This document shows, one piece after another, positions 35,572 through 43,709 of a stretch of 48,230 bases of DNA. How positions within the stretch are numbered: position 1 is the stretch's first letter; each line of letters starts with the position of its first letter. The stretch comes from Acidobacteriota bacterium (GTDB lineage Bacteria; Acidobacteriota; Vicinamibacteria; Vicinamibacterales; UBA8438): the NCBI GenBank assembly GCA_022562495.1, contig JADFPE010000006.1, positions 1 to 48,230 on the forward strand, in the 5' to 3' direction. Under the pieces are notes generated by a model. The model was not told where the DNA came from, ran no database searches, and saw only the letters and a list, made by a program, of their open reading frames with translations. The position numbers and the translations under genes are program-made.

Positions 35572-35718
35572 CTCCGCGGGGCGAAGTGGGAGAGCGGGCC
35601 TGTCCGTCGTCGTCCCCGCCGACGGGATCGGAATCGGCGGGGCGAAGCGCAAGCGGGTCTGTCCGCCGTAGCCCCTGCCGGACGGCGTGACATCGGCGGG
35701 GCGAAGGCGGGAACTTTT
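35572..35718 (+). repeat. Family D imperfect tandem repeat, about 60-bp period
   Basis: Three units each begin with CGCGGGGCGAAG or CGGCGGGGCGAAG (about 35575, 35636, 35694). The first two continue with GCGGG(C/T)CTGTCCG(T/C)CGT. The third is truncated. No reading frame is convincingly coding. Confidence 0.65.
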
Positions 35719-35733
35719 CTCCCCTCTGACGGG

Positions 35734-35739
35734 TATAAT
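35734..35739 (+). promoter_or_regulatory. Perfect -10 hexamer TATAAT upstream of the 35992 gene
   Basis: TATAAT stands out in a GC-rich context directly after the tandem repeat. No recognisable -35 lies 16-18 bp upstream (GAACTT). It could start a transcript of about 240 bases ahead of the 35992 gene that would include the family C copy. Confidence 0.35.
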
Positions 35740-35859
35740 CCAGCAGAGGTCAACTCCCCCACGGTGAGCGAGGCAGACGTGACGGCGGTCGGGCGTCGGC
35801 TTGGTGGTTCCGGCCACAAATACGGTCACGCAGCGAGGGCGTTGAGGCGCTCGCCCCGC

Positions 35860-35960
35860 ACGGCGCGAGGAGGGAGCATACCGGCAGTATTCGACCCCGC
35901 TGAGCAGAGGCCGAGCGCCGCTCTGGGTGGGGTGCATCGGCGGCCGAATGCGACCGTACT
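35860..35960 (+). repeat. Family C repeat, copy C4
   Basis: GAGGGAGCATACCGGCAG then TATTCGACC matches copies C1 and C3, and GCATCGGCGGCCGAATGCGACC matches the end of C1. It ends about 30 bp before the next start codon, similar to C1's position upstream of the cyclase. Confidence 0.6.
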
Positions 35961-35991
35961 GCTGACCCGGGCCACGTAGGATGAGGGTGCC

Positions 35992-36966
35992 ATGACGCGC
36001 CAGACGCGTTACTTCGTGCTTGTCGCGAGCGGATTGCTCGTCGTCGGGCTCGTGACGGGCCTGTTCGCATATGTCAACCGCGGGGCGGCGCTCGCGGTCT
36101 CGGTCACCGGCCCGGTCGAGCTCGCCTATGTCCCGCCGAATGCCAGCATCGTGGCCTACGCCAATGTGCGGGAGGTGATGCTCTCGGACTTCCGGGAGCG
36201 GATCCGACAGATCGCGCCGGACGGCGTTGGGCAGGCCGAGCTCGAGCAGCAGCTCGGGCTGAACGTCGAGCGAGACATCGACCACGTGGTGGCGTTCCTG
36301 GCCCCGGGTCCGGACGAGGGCCAGCCGGCCGGGCTCGTGCTGTTTCGTGGGCGATTCGACACCACCCGGCTCGAGGCCGTGGCTCGCGGCAGTGGCGCGA
36401 CCGTCAGCGAGTATGCCGGTACCCGCGTCGTGAGCATCGACGTCGGCGACGTCGGGGCGCTCGCCATGGCGTTCATGGAGCCAGGTCTGGTCGCGGTCGG
36501 CAACCTGGGGATGGTCCATCAGGCGGTCGACCGTGGATCGGCCGGGGCCGACATCACGTCGAACGAGCAGATGATGAGGCTGCTCGAGCGGGTCGATGAC
36601 GGCAGCAACGTCTGGGCGGTGGGGCGGTTCGGTGACCTGAGCTCGCTCGGGTTCCTGCCGGACGAGGTGACGGCCCAGATGCCGGCCGTGACGGCGTTTG
36701 CGGTGAGTGGCCGCGTGAACGGTGGGCTCAGCGGGTCCTTTACAATCGAAGGGCGTGACGAGCAGGCCGGTCAGAATCTGCGAGACGTGTTCCGCGGGTT
36801 CCTGGCGCTGGCCACGATGCAGACAACGGGCCGACCCGAGCTGCAGGCGATGCTCGACTCGCTGCAGCTGAGCGGAACCGGTACGATAGCCACCCTGTCG
36901 TTCTGGCTCCCGTCCGAGGCGCTCGATTTCATCTTTGCCTTGGCGGCTCCCGACACCGCTTTCTGA
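35992..36966 (+). CDS. Membrane-anchored protein of unknown function
   Basis: 324 residues with one N-terminal membrane helix (YFVLVASGLLVVGLVTGLFAYV) and a long extracytoplasmic domain. The pattern VPPNASIVAYANVREVMLSDFRERIRQ followed by a beta-rich domain with a repeated fold recalls DUF3352-like proteins. I cannot confirm the family. No catalytic motif is apparent. GAGGG lies about ten bases upstream of the start. It may use the TATAAT box at 35734. Confidence 0.75.
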   Translation: MTRQTRYFVLVASGLLVVGLVTGLFAYVNRGAALAVSVTGPVELAYVPPNASIVAYANVREVMLSDFRERIRQIAPDGVGQAELEQQLGLNVERDIDHVVAFLAPGPDEGQPAGLVLFRGRFDTTRLEAVARGSGATVSEYAGTRVVSIDVGDVGALAMAFMEPGLVAVGNLGMVHQAVDRGSAGADITSNEQMMRLLERVDDGSNVWAVGRFGDLSSLGFLPDEVTAQMPAVTAFAVSGRVNGGLSGSFTIEGRDEQAGQNLRDVFRGFLALATMQTTGRPELQAMLDSLQLSGTGTIATLSFWLPSEALDFIFALAAPDTAF

Positions 36967-37033
36967 TCCGCGTCCCTCAGCGGACCGCGGCGTCCGAGCC
37001 GACACACTCCTCCGACTCGTTCTTCACGACCGA

Positions 37034-37190
37034 CTGCTAGCGAAGCTGCGCCTCACACCGACCAGCGAAGACGGCGCAGCCTCGCTAGCAGACGCTTTTC
37101 TTACAGCCCCGCTACGCGGGGGCTAGACATCTCCGCGTGTCATGAAAACTTGCTTCACACGTGACGATGTCACCCTGAGGAGATGTCTAG
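37034..37190 (-). repeat. Family B three-hairpin repeat, copy B4
   Basis: Inverted relative to the other good copies. Stem I is a perfect 12-bp pair CTAGACATCTCC (37123-37134) with GGAGATGTCTAG (37179-37190). The core is at 37106-37123. Stem III pairs 19 bases (37034-37052 with 37073-37091) with one mismatch. The PilZ stop codon (37187-37189) lies inside stem I. Confidence 0.85.
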
Positions 37191-37531
37191 GTCTCCTGTC
37201 TCGGCCGTACCTCGGTGACGAAGGCGCTGATCGCGGCGGACACCCGCTCGGAGGGCTCCACGAACTCGATTCCGGACTCGTAGACGACCTGTTCCTGTTC
37301 CACGTCGGTGACCTGGGCGTGGGCGACACGCCCCTTGACGACGACCGAGGTGCCGCCCAGTTGCAGCCGGAGGTCGTGGAGCGAGCCGAGTTGCAGCGGA
37401 AACGAGGTCTCGATCAGGGCGCCACCGGGGGAGATCTCCGTGATGGTCATTGGCTGATACACCATCACCTCGCCGTGCAGGTCACCGAGAATCTTGACTC
37501 GCTCGTTGTCCAGACGGTTGGTCTGAGACAT
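37187..37531 (-). CDS. PilZ domain protein
   Basis: 114-residue protein with a PilZ-like beta-barrel: ITEISPGGALIETSFPLQLGS matches the DxSxxG region (here EISPGG), and VVVKGRVAHAQ and YESGIEFVE match later strands. The N-terminal RxxxR c-di-GMP-binding box is not evident (NERVKILG), so binding may be lost or altered. It could respond to the cyclase or phosphodiesterase encoded elsewhere in the window. Its last codons are inside a family B repeat. It is divergent from the dehydrogenase gene. Confidence 0.8.
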   Translation of the reverse strand: MSQTNRLDNERVKILGDLHGEVMVYQPMTITEISPGGALIETSFPLQLGSLHDLRLQLGGTSVVVKGRVAHAQVTDVEQEQVVYESGIEFVEPSERVSAAISAFVTEVRPRQET

Positions 37532-37590
37532 CGAACGTGACTATAGCATAGGGTTTGATGCCTTCCTGGCCATGGCCGAGACGACCGGTT

Positions 37591-37599
37591 TGCTATGAT
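37591..37599 (+). promoter_or_regulatory. Extended -10 promoter candidate for hydroxyacyl-CoA dehydrogenase/folE
   Basis: TGCTATGAT has the TGn extension directly ahead of a TATAAT-like hexamer, 82 bp upstream of the start codon at 37681. Extended -10 promoters can work without a good -35, and none is seen here. On the opposite strand TATAGT precedes the PilZ gene. Confidence 0.4.
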
Positions 37600-37680
37600 C
37601 ACGGGGTGTTGGGTCGACCTCGGCCGGGCTACCGAAGAGCTCGGTCGTGACGGCTCGCGCGCGGTGGCGAGAAAGGAACG

Positions 37681-38544
37681 ATGATGGCGGACGGCACACG
37701 GACGGAGGTGGTCGGGGTCCTCGGGTGTGGGCTTATGGGCTCTGGGATCGCGCAGGTGTGCGCCCAGGCTGGGTACCGGACCATCGTGCGAGAGGTGGAC
37801 CAGGCGGCAGTAGATACCGGCCTGGGCCGGATCGAGCGGTTTCTCGCCAACGGCGTGACACGGGGCAAGCTGACGACCGACGAGCGTGACGCCACGATGG
37901 GCCGTCTGAGCGGGACGACGAGCTTCGAGCCGTTCGCCGAGGCCGATCTCATCATCGAGGCGATTGTCGAGAACATCGACGCCAAGCGGGCGGTGTTCGC
38001 GGCGGTCGAGGAGGTGGTCGGCCCGGACACGGTGTTCTGCTCGAACACCTCCTCGGTCTGTATCACGGAGCTCGCCGCGGCGACCAGGCGGCCGGACAAA
38101 TTCATCGGGCTCCACTTCTTCAGCCCGGTGCCGATCATGTCGCTGGTCGAGGTGATTCGGGGTCTGGCGACCGTCGACGCCACGTATCAGCGGGTGTTTC
38201 AGTTCGCGCAGTCGCTCGGCAAGCAGCCGGTCACCGCCCCGGATCGGCCGGGCTTCATCGTCAATCGGTTGCTCATTCCGTATCTGCTCAGCGCGATTCG
38301 CGCCTATGAGGGCGGGTGCGGCACGCTCGAAGATATCGACACCGCGATGACGCTGGGATGCGGCCATCCCATGGGACCGTTCACGCTGCTCGACTTCGTT
38401 GGGCTCGACACGACCTACTACATCGCGAACATCATGTACGAAGAGTTCCGCGACGCGGCCTACGCGCCACCGCCCTCGCTCAAACGCATGGTGCTGGCCG
38501 GACGGTTGGGGCGGAAGAGCGGTCATGGCTTCTACGCGTATTGA
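37681..38544 (+). CDS. hbd: 3-hydroxybutyryl-CoA dehydrogenase
   Basis: NAD(P)-dependent oxidation/reduction of 3-hydroxyacyl-CoA in fatty-acid or butyrate-type metabolism. The Rossmann motif is [13 protein letters not shown], the catalytic region is [12 protein letters not shown] with the active-site His, and [14 protein letters not shown] leads into the C-terminal helical domain, which ends with KSGHGFYAY. The 287-residue size is normal for the stand-alone enzyme. GAAAGGA precedes ATG 37681. The stop overlaps folE by 20 bases. Confidence 0.93.
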   Translation: MMADGTRTEVVGVLGCGLMGSGIAQVCAQAGYRTIVREVDQAAVDTGLGRIERFLANGVTRGKLTTDERDATMGRLSGTTSFEPFAEADLIIEAIVENIDAKRAVFAAVEEVVGPDTVFCSNTSSVCITELAAATRRPDKFIGLHFFSPVPIMSLVEVIRGLATVDATYQRVFQFAQSLGKQPVTAPDRPGFIVNRLLIPYLLSAIRAYEGGCGTLEDIDTAMTLGCGHPMGPFTLLDFVGLDTTYYIANIMYEEFRDAAYAPPPSLKRMVLAGRLGRKSGHGFYAY

Positions 38545-39190
38545 GGGCCGGGTCACGACGGTCGGCGGGCAGGCGAGCGACGAACGCATCCAGGCGGCGG
38601 TGCGGGTGCTGGTGACGGAGCTTGGTGAGGACCCGTCGCGGGAGGGGCTCGTGAAGACTCCCGAACGTGTGGCCAAGGCGCTGCGGTTCTTCACCAGCGG
38701 GTACGAACAGGATATCGACGAGGTCATCAACGGCGCGCTCTTCACGGTCGACTACAACGAGATGGTCATCGTGAAGGACATCGATTTCTACAGTCTGTGC
38801 GAGCACCATCTCTTGCCGTTCTTTGGCCGCTGTCATGTCGCCTACATTCCGCGCCAGAAGATCATCGGGTTGAGCAAGGTGCCGCGTCTCGTCGAGGTGT
38901 TCAGCCGCCGGTTGCAGGTCCAGGAACGGTTGACGAGCCAGATCGCCGAGACGATCGCCGCCAAACTGAACCCGCTGGGGGTCGCCGTGGTGGTCGAGGC
39001 CACGCACCTCTGCATGCTGATGCGCGGCGTCGAGAAACAAAATTCGATGGCGGTCACGAGCGCGATGCGCGGTGTGTTCCGCACCGACGCGCGCACCCGT
39101 ACGGAGTTTCTCGACCTGTTGCGATTGAGCTGCGGTCCGGGAGTGTACCGGCAAGGATCGGGGAATCGGATCGATGCCGACCACGCATAG
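38525..39190 (+). CDS. folE: GTP cyclohydrolase I
   Basis: First enzyme of the tetrahydrofolate pathway, converting GTP to dihydroneopterin triphosphate. The zinc ligands Cys92 and His95 ([12 protein letters not shown]) and Cys163 ([10 protein letters not shown]) are all present. [10 protein letters not shown] and the conserved end [14 protein letters not shown] also match. Start ATG 38525, inside the end of the dehydrogenase gene; the upstream ORF-track start is in that gene's shadow frame. The last residues ([19 protein letters not shown]) form a slightly longer tail than usual. Confidence 0.95.
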   Translation: MASTRIEGRVTTVGGQASDERIQAAVRVLVTELGEDPSREGLVKTPERVAKALRFFTSGYEQDIDEVINGALFTVDYNEMVIVKDIDFYSLCEHHLLPFFGRCHVAYIPRQKIIGLSKVPRLVEVFSRRLQVQERLTSQIAETIAAKLNPLGVAVVVEATHLCMLMRGVEKQNSMAVTSAMRGVFRTDARTRTEFLDLLRLSCGPGVYRQGSGNRIDADHA

Positions 39191-39202
39191 CGGTCCGTCG
39201 TG

Positions 39203-39430
39203 GCAGTCCAGCGTTGCACCCAGACCCGTCGCAGGCAACACGGCGCCCGGCCGGCGCAGGGCGGGACGCGGGAGCATACTGGCAATCTGCGACCGAGGAG
39301 CAACGCAGCAAGACGGGATGCCGCGCCCGTCGGCAGGCTCAGGGCGTCCCGAGTGCGTCGAGGGACGCCGGTCGAAGGCCACTGGACGTCCACCACGGGC
39401 TGCTCGACGATGCCCCTGGACGTCCAGTGG
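39203..39430 (+). repeat. Family C repeat, copy C3
   Basis: Same motif order as C2: GTCCAGCGTTGCACCCAGAC, GGGAGCATACTGGCA, GACCGAGGAGCAACGC, then GGCTCAGGGCGTCCC...GGGACGCCGGTCGAAG and CACCACGGGC. At the right end a perfect 14-bp inverted repeat CCACTGGACGTCCA/TGGACGTCCAGTGG (39379-39392, 39417-39430) is extra. It starts about 12 bp after the folE stop. Confidence 0.75.
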
Positions 39431-39579
39431 GCTCGCGACGCTGCGTCTCAAAGAAACTGAGCGCCGCGTCGCGAGCAGAAGCTGTTCGTACAGCCCCGCT
39501 ACGCGGGGACGAGCCATCTTCCCCAGGCGATCCAAGACTTGTCTCAGGCTGTACGATGTCGCTCTTCGACGATGTCTCG
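39431..39579 (-). repeat. Family B three-hairpin repeat, copy B5
   Basis: Inverted copy. Stem III is a perfect 11-bp pair GCTCGCGACGC (39431-39441) with GCGTCGCGAGC (39466-39476). The core is GCCCCGCTACGCGGGG at 39493-39508. Stem I pairs CGAGCCATC (39510-39518) with GATGTCTCG (39571-39579), one mismatch. Its end touches the likely start codon of the next gene. Confidence 0.75.
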
Positions 39580-40160
39580 TGGCGATGGTGGCTGGACTCG
39601 CGCTCGCCGCCGACCCGATCGAGGCGCAGTCGCGACGGATTGAACCGGCCGAGGTGCGGTGCCAGTCTGTGCTCGGTGTCGGTGTGGACACGGACCGGAT
39701 CTATTGTGACGTGCTGGTCGGGAACGAGATCGCCGACGGCATCATCGTGGTGATTCCGTCGCATCGCGGCGCCGCGACCGTGACCTTCACGCTGCACGCC
39801 CGTCATACGTACTCCGAGGACGACGTGGCGCGGGGGCGCGGCTATATCGAGTATCTGGCCAGCATCGCGGTCGCGACGACCGAGACGGTGCTGGCGCGGC
39901 CGGTCGTGCTCGCCGAGTTCCGCACCGAGGCCGATCTTGTCGATCGCGTGAGCGGCGGGGCCGGACCGGGCGGCGTCAAGGCGGTGGCGCCCGTCGGGGG
40001 AGAGGGGATCCGCATCACGGTGCCCGAGGGGGTGACCGAGATCAGCATCGTCGGTCTCGAGCTGCAGGTCCAGCGGGTCGATGGGCGGGAATTGTTCTCG
40101 GCGCCGGGCCGGCCGATCGCCGTCATCAGCGACGTGCAGGTCGAGTATCGCGCGCGGTAA
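39579..40160 (+). CDS. Exported protein of unknown function
   Basis: About 190 residues. The ORF-track start at 39174 is translated repeat sequence; in-frame GTG 39579 or ATG 39585 gives a short signal peptide (MVAGLALAADPIEAQS) and a beta-rich mature protein. Notable stretches are VRCQSVLGVGVDTDRIYCDVLVG, HRGAATVTFTLHARHTYS and ITVPEGVTEISIVGLEL. No family is recognised. Both candidate starts sit within or next to a family B element, so the 5' end of the gene may have been remodelled by it. It is followed by a decayed family B segment and a half family A element. Confidence 0.65.
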   Translation: MAMVAGLALAADPIEAQSRRIEPAEVRCQSVLGVGVDTDRIYCDVLVGNEIADGIIVVIPSHRGAATVTFTLHARHTYSEDDVARGRGYIEYLASIAVATTETVLARPVVLAEFRTEADLVDRVSGGAGPGGVKAVAPVGGEGIRITVPEGVTEISIVGLELQVQRVDGRELFSAPGRPIAVISDVQVEYRAR

Positions 40161-40187
40161 CGAAGCTCCGCCTCAACCCGACGAGGC

Positions 40188-40222
40188 GAAGTCAGGAGAC
40201 AGCCGGAGGGCGTCGCCGCATT
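40188..40222. repeat. Half family A repeat next to family B copy B3
   Basis: GAAGTCA-GGAGACA followed by GGAGGGCGTCGCC, the left half of a family A element without a right arm. The preceding sequence GAAGCTCCGCCTCAACCCGACG (40162 onwards) resembles the conserved 3' end of family B in inverted orientation. Confidence 0.5.
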
Positions 40223-40235
40223 CGTCAGCAACCTG

Positions 40236-40400
40236 CTAGACTCCTTGAACAACGTTGATCGTGACCATTGAGTCAGGGTGTTTCGTATTGTTTTCGCTCT
40301 CCCCACGATAGCCTCCGTTCAAGGAGTCTAGCCCCCGCGTCGCGGGGCTGTGAGAAATGCTCGGCTAACGAGGCGGAGCGTTCCGGGTCGGGACGGTCCG
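40236..40400 (+). repeat. Family B three-hairpin repeat, copy B3
   Basis: Stem I is a perfect 15-bp pair CTAGACTCCTTGAAC (40236-40250) with GTTCAAGGAGTCTAG (40317-40331), enclosing a 66-base loop similar to that of B1 (ATCGTGAC...TTG...GTCA). The core CCCCGCGTCGCGGGG is within 40331-40348, followed by CTGTGAGAAA. The third stem is weaker than in other copies. It ends about 20 bp before ypdA. Confidence 0.85.
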
Positions 40401-40419
40401 AGGGGGAGCCTCGCGAGAG

Positions 40420-41481
40420 ATGAACCAGCAAAGTTCCGACGCGGGCCGGGTCCAGGACGTCATCGTGGTCGGGGGAGGTCCCGCCGGGCTAGCCAGCGCG
40501 ATCGCAGCGCACAAGGCGGGGCTCGCGTGTGAAGTGATCGAGCGCGGGGCGCTGGTCAACTCGCTCCTGCGGTTCCCCACCAACATGGTGTTCCTCACCA
40601 CGCCCGAACGGCTCGAGATTGGCGGACTCCCGTTCGTGACCCCGTACGCGAAGCCGACGCGTGACGAGGCGCTCCGCTACTATCGGCGTGCCGCCGACAC
40701 CTACAATCTGAACTTACAATTCGGACTCGAGGTGCGGGCGATCCGGCGCGAGGCTGGACCCGACGGCGCTCCCCTGCTGGCCGTGGAGACCCGGCACGCG
40801 GATGATGGTCCGAGCCGTCGTCTGGCGCGTACGGTGGTGGTGGCGATCGGCGCCTACGAGCGTCCCAACATGCTCGGGGTCCCCGGCGAAGATCTGCCGC
40901 ACGTCGCGCACTACTACACCGAGGCGCACCCGTACTACCGCAAGCACGTGGTCATCGTCGGCGGGAAGAACTCCGCGGCTGAGACGGCGCTCGAGCTCTT
41001 CCGCGCAGGGGCTCATGTCACCCTGGTGCACCGGCGCGCCGAGCTGGGGAGCGGCATCAAGTACTGGGTCCGGCCCGACATCGAGAACCGCATCAAGGAA
41101 GGGTCGGTGATCGCCCACTTCGAGACTCGGGTCGTCGAGATCCGCCCCACCGAGGTGGTGGTCGAGCATGCAGGCGTCCAGCGCGTGCTGCCGGCCGACG
41201 CGGTCTTCCTGCTGACCGGCTACCATCCGGACACCGCGATGCTGGCGCGGTTCGGCATCGAGGTCGACGCGGAGACCATGGTGCCGGCACACGACCCGGA
41301 TACCTACGAGACCAACGTGCCCAATCTGTTCCTGGCGGGGCAGGTGATCTCCGGCATCCACAGCGGGCTCATCTTCATCGAGAATGGTCGGTTTCATGGT
41401 GAGATGGTGATCAAGGTGATTGCCCGTCGTCTCGCCGCGGGCCGCGACGCGGTGCCCACCACTGCGAACACGCTGGGGTAA
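40420..41481 (+). CDS. ypdA: YpdA-family FAD/NAD(P) oxidoreductase (putative bacillithiol disulfide reductase)
   Basis: Flavoprotein proposed to reduce bacillithiol disulfide using NADPH. The FAD-binding motif is DVIVVGGGPAGLASAIAA, the NAD(P)-binding motif is VVIVGGKNSAAETALELF, and the end LFLAGQVISGIHSGLIFIENGRFHG is characteristic for the family. It lacks the CxxC motif of thioredoxin reductases, as expected for YpdA. Length of 353 residues is close to the family. GCGAGAG just upstream is a weak ribosome binding site; the 5' region is a family B repeat. No bacillithiol synthesis genes are in the window. Confidence 0.88.
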   Translation: MNQQSSDAGRVQDVIVVGGGPAGLASAIAAHKAGLACEVIERGALVNSLLRFPTNMVFLTTPERLEIGGLPFVTPYAKPTRDEALRYYRRAADTYNLNLQFGLEVRAIRREAGPDGAPLLAVETRHADDGPSRRLARTVVVAIGAYERPNMLGVPGEDLPHVAHYYTEAHPYYRKHVVIVGGKNSAAETALELFRAGAHVTLVHRRAELGSGIKYWVRPDIENRIKEGSVIAHFETRVVEIRPTEVVVEHAGVQRVLPADAVFLLTGYHPDTAMLARFGIEVDAETMVPAHDPDTYETNVPNLFLAGQVISGIHSGLIFIENGRFHGEMVIKVIARRLAAGRDAVPTTANTLG

Positions 41482-41501
41482 GGGGTATTCCCAAGGAGCG
41501 A

Positions 41502-41676
41502 GAAGGCAGAAGTCAGAAGGAAACAGGTGGGCTGTGCCAACATTCCTCAGGATGCATCTGATTGTTCGTTCTGGACCGGATCAGACCTGGTGACGCGCTG
41601 ATCGAGAACGGGCGTTTCTGAACGCGGCGTCGCCCACCGTCTTTCTCCTGCCTTTTGACTTCTGCCATCTGACTTC
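41502..41676. repeat. Family A heptamer-armed inverted repeat, copy A8
   Basis: The left arm is GAAGGCA-GAAGTCA-GAAGGAA followed by GGTGGGCTGTGCC. The right end is GGCGTCGCCCACC and then TGCCTTT-TGACTTC-TGCCATC-TGACTTC. It lies between convergent ypdA and the LON-domain gene. Confidence 0.85.
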
Positions 41677-41690
41677 TTGAAGAAGCCCCC

Positions 41691-42317
41691 CTATTGCGGC
41701 CCAAGCCCGGCCAGCGGCTGGGTGGCGAGCGCCCGCAGTTCGATCAGTTCGATCAGCGCCCTGGACCGGCTGGCAGTGTCGTCGCGTTCGAGCAGTGCCT
41801 GCTTCTCCACCGGGTCGAAGTCGAGATACTGTGCCAAGGTGTTGACGAGATCCTCATCCGCCATGTCTCCCGGCAGCATCGCCGCGCCGCCGCCGGCCTC
41901 GAACCGACCGGCCAGGAGTGTTTCGAGCTGGGTGCGTGCCTGCCGGACCTCGACGCGGATGGCGTCGGACGCCGGTTCGGGTAACGGTTCGATCTGCGCC
42001 TGCCGATACGCGCGGTCGGCTTCCTCCCCGATCACGCGAAACCGCTGCATCCCGCGCAGGATGATGTTGGAACACCCGTCCTGCAGCGTCTCGGCGTGAC
42101 TGACCAGCCCTGCGCAGCCGATCGGATAGACCGGGGGTGGCTCTTCGATATCGTCACGTCTGCCCTTGAGCAGGACCATGCCGATGATCCGGTCTCCGCG
42201 CAGCGCATCGGACAGCATCTGCCGGTAGCGCGGCTCGAAGATGTGCAACGGCAAGAATACCGAGGGAAACAGGACCACGTTGGGCAGCGGGAAGAGCGGG
42301 ATGAGTGACGGGAGCAT
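41691..42317 (-). CDS. LON substrate-binding domain protein
   Basis: 208-residue stand-alone version of the N-terminal domain of Lon protease. The start LIPLFPLPNVVLFPSVFLPLHIFEPRYRQM is diagnostic. IGMVLLKG and YPIGCAGLVSHAE follow, and a helical end contains ALLERDDTASRSRALIELIEL. It has no ATPase or protease part. Such proteins are widespread and their function is not established. It is read in the same direction as the VWA and MoxR genes upstream, from which it is separated by a family A repeat. Confidence 0.92.
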   Translation of the reverse strand: MLPSLIPLFPLPNVVLFPSVFLPLHIFEPRYRQMLSDALRGDRIIGMVLLKGRRDDIEEPPPVYPIGCAGLVSHAETLQDGCSNIILRGMQRFRVIGEEADRAYRQAQIEPLPEPASDAIRVEVRQARTQLETLLAGRFEAGGGAAMLPGDMADEDLVNTLAQYLDFDPVEKQALLERDDTASRSRALIELIELRALATQPLAGLGPQ

Positions 42318-42325
42318 GAGAAACG

Positions 42326-42410
42326 GCAGCAGTCAGCCGGAGGCTTTGCGGCCATTTTCTTGATGCTGCGCAGTAACCAGTTTCATTCTGACTTCTAAAT
42401 TCTGACTGCT
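42326..42410. repeat. Family A repeat, short copy A9
   Basis: GCAGCAGTCAGCCGGAGGCTTTGCGGCC on the left and TGACTTC-TAAATTC-TGACTGC on the right. It fills the 107-bp gap between the VWA and LON-domain genes. Confidence 0.65.
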
Positions 42411-42424
42411 CGGAGACTCGAGAC

Positions 42425-43699
42425 TCAGTGTACCGTTTTCGTCTTCTTGTCCAGATAGTCCAGCAGGACGTACCGGCCAAGCGTGTGCGGAGTCGTGAAA
42501 TAGGCTTTGCCGTGGCAGATCGAGGCGACCCGTTTGACGAAGCTCACTAGCTCGTAGTCCCGGGCGAGCATGAACGTGTTGATCAGGATGCCGGCTTTGC
42601 GGCAGTTGGCGACTTCGGCGAACGTCTCGGCGATGACCCATGGGTCGAGGCCGAACGGGTTCCGGTAGATGCGCCCATCGGGACACGTCAGCGCCGATGG
42701 CTTCCCGTCGGTGATCATCACGATCTGCCGCATGTCGCACTGCTGTCGCTCGAGGATGCGGCGCGCCAACCGGAGCCCTTCGCGGGTGTTCGTGTAGTAC
42801 GGGCCCACGCGCACCCGCGCCAGCTGCCGCAGCGGGATCTCCTCGGCGGAGTCATGGAAGAGCACGACCCGTAACGTATCGCCGGGATACTGGTGTCGGA
42901 TCAGGTTTGCGAGCGCCAGCGCCACCGCTTTGGCCGGGGTGAACCGGTCCTCGCCATAGAGGATCATGCTGTGGCTGCAGTCGAGCATGAGGACGGTCGC
43001 GCAGGCGCTCTGGTATTCCCCTTGCGCCACCATGAGATCCGAATACTCGATGTTGATCCCCGGACCGGAGAGGGCCTCCGGTCCGATCCGTTTGACGGCG
43101 TTCAGGATCGTCGCGCTGGCGTCCAGGTTGAGGGTGTCACCGAAGTCATAGGTCTTGGGGGCGCCGCTGGCCTCGACGCCGGTGGCGAGATCACGGGTGT
43201 CGTGCCGGCCGACACTGCTGTGACCGACCGAACCTAGCAGGTCTCGAAGCGCCCGGTAACCCAGGAAATCGAGCCCCTTGTCGGTCATCTCGAACCGCAT
43301 TGGCGGCGCCGCGCCGTCACCTGTGCCCGGTCCCTCGCGCTGGTGCCGCTCGGCGTCCAGATCGGGATGACGCGTGATGTACCCCTGCTGAGCCATCTGC
43401 TCGATGAGACGTTGAATCAGCTGTTCGAGTCGGGGCTGCGGGTCGGGATCCGCCGGGTCGCCGAGCAGCCGCGACATCGCGTCGTCCGACAGCAGCCCGT
43501 CGTTGAGGAGCGTGTCGAGGATGGCGTCGTGGAGCGATTGCTCCGAGCGCTGGTCATCCTCGCCGGAGGAGTCGTCGACACCGCCCGCCGGGCTGCCGAA
43601 GCCGCTCGCGAGCAGCAGGTGGGACAGTTTCGAGACGAGCTCCGCCAGGTCGATCCCCTCGAGGTCGTCGCCGGTGTATCGCGTGTACCGGTATTTCAT
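42425..43699 (-). CDS. VWA-domain protein, partner of MoxR-type ATPase
   Basis: 424 residues with a C-terminal von Willebrand A domain. The metal-ion-dependent adhesion site is intact: LMLDCSHSM (DxSxS), a Thr in NTREGL, and MITDGKPSA. The N-terminal half is acidic and helical ([17 protein letters not shown]) with no named domain. No signal peptide or membrane segment is seen, so it is cytoplasmic. It lies downstream of a MoxR/ChlI ATPase, as in many MoxR-VWA pairs proposed to remodel or insert cofactors in target proteins. The target is unknown here. Confidence 0.88.
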   Translation of the reverse strand: MKYRYTRYTGDDLEGIDLAELVSKLSHLLLASGFGSPAGGVDDSSGEDDQRSEQSLHDAILDTLLNDGLLSDDAMSRLLGDPADPDPQPRLEQLIQRLIEQMAQQGYITRHPDLDAERHQREGPGTGDGAAPPMRFEMTDKGLDFLGYRALRDLLGSVGHSSVGRHDTRDLATGVEASGAPKTYDFGDTLNLDASATILNAVKRIGPEALSGPGINIEYSDLMVAQGEYQSACATVLMLDCSHSMILYGEDRFTPAKAVALALANLIRHQYPGDTLRVVLFHDSAEEIPLRQLARVRVGPYYTNTREGLRLARRILERQQCDMRQIVMITDGKPSALTCPDGRIYRNPFGLDPWVIAETFAEVANCRKAGILINTFMLARDYELVSFVKRVASICHGKAYFTTPHTLGRYVLLDYLDKKTKTVH

Positions 43700-43709
43700 C
43701 TGATACGAC

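Noticed and set aside
35482-37005. 507-residue minus-strand ORF
   Set aside because: Antisense to the end of the permease and the whole 35992 gene and crosses repeats C and D; composition is that of a shadow frame.
39174-39578. N-terminal 135 residues of the 328-residue ORF
   Set aside because: They are a translation of family C and B repeats (for example SAGSGRPECVEGRRSKATG) and lack a start signal; the signal peptide begins only at about 39579.
37034-40400. Family B elements as integron attC sites
   Set aside because: The imperfect palindromes recall attC, but the R-box consensus (RYYYAAC/GTTRRRY) is missing, orientation relative to genes is mixed, and no integron integrase of the IntI type is present.
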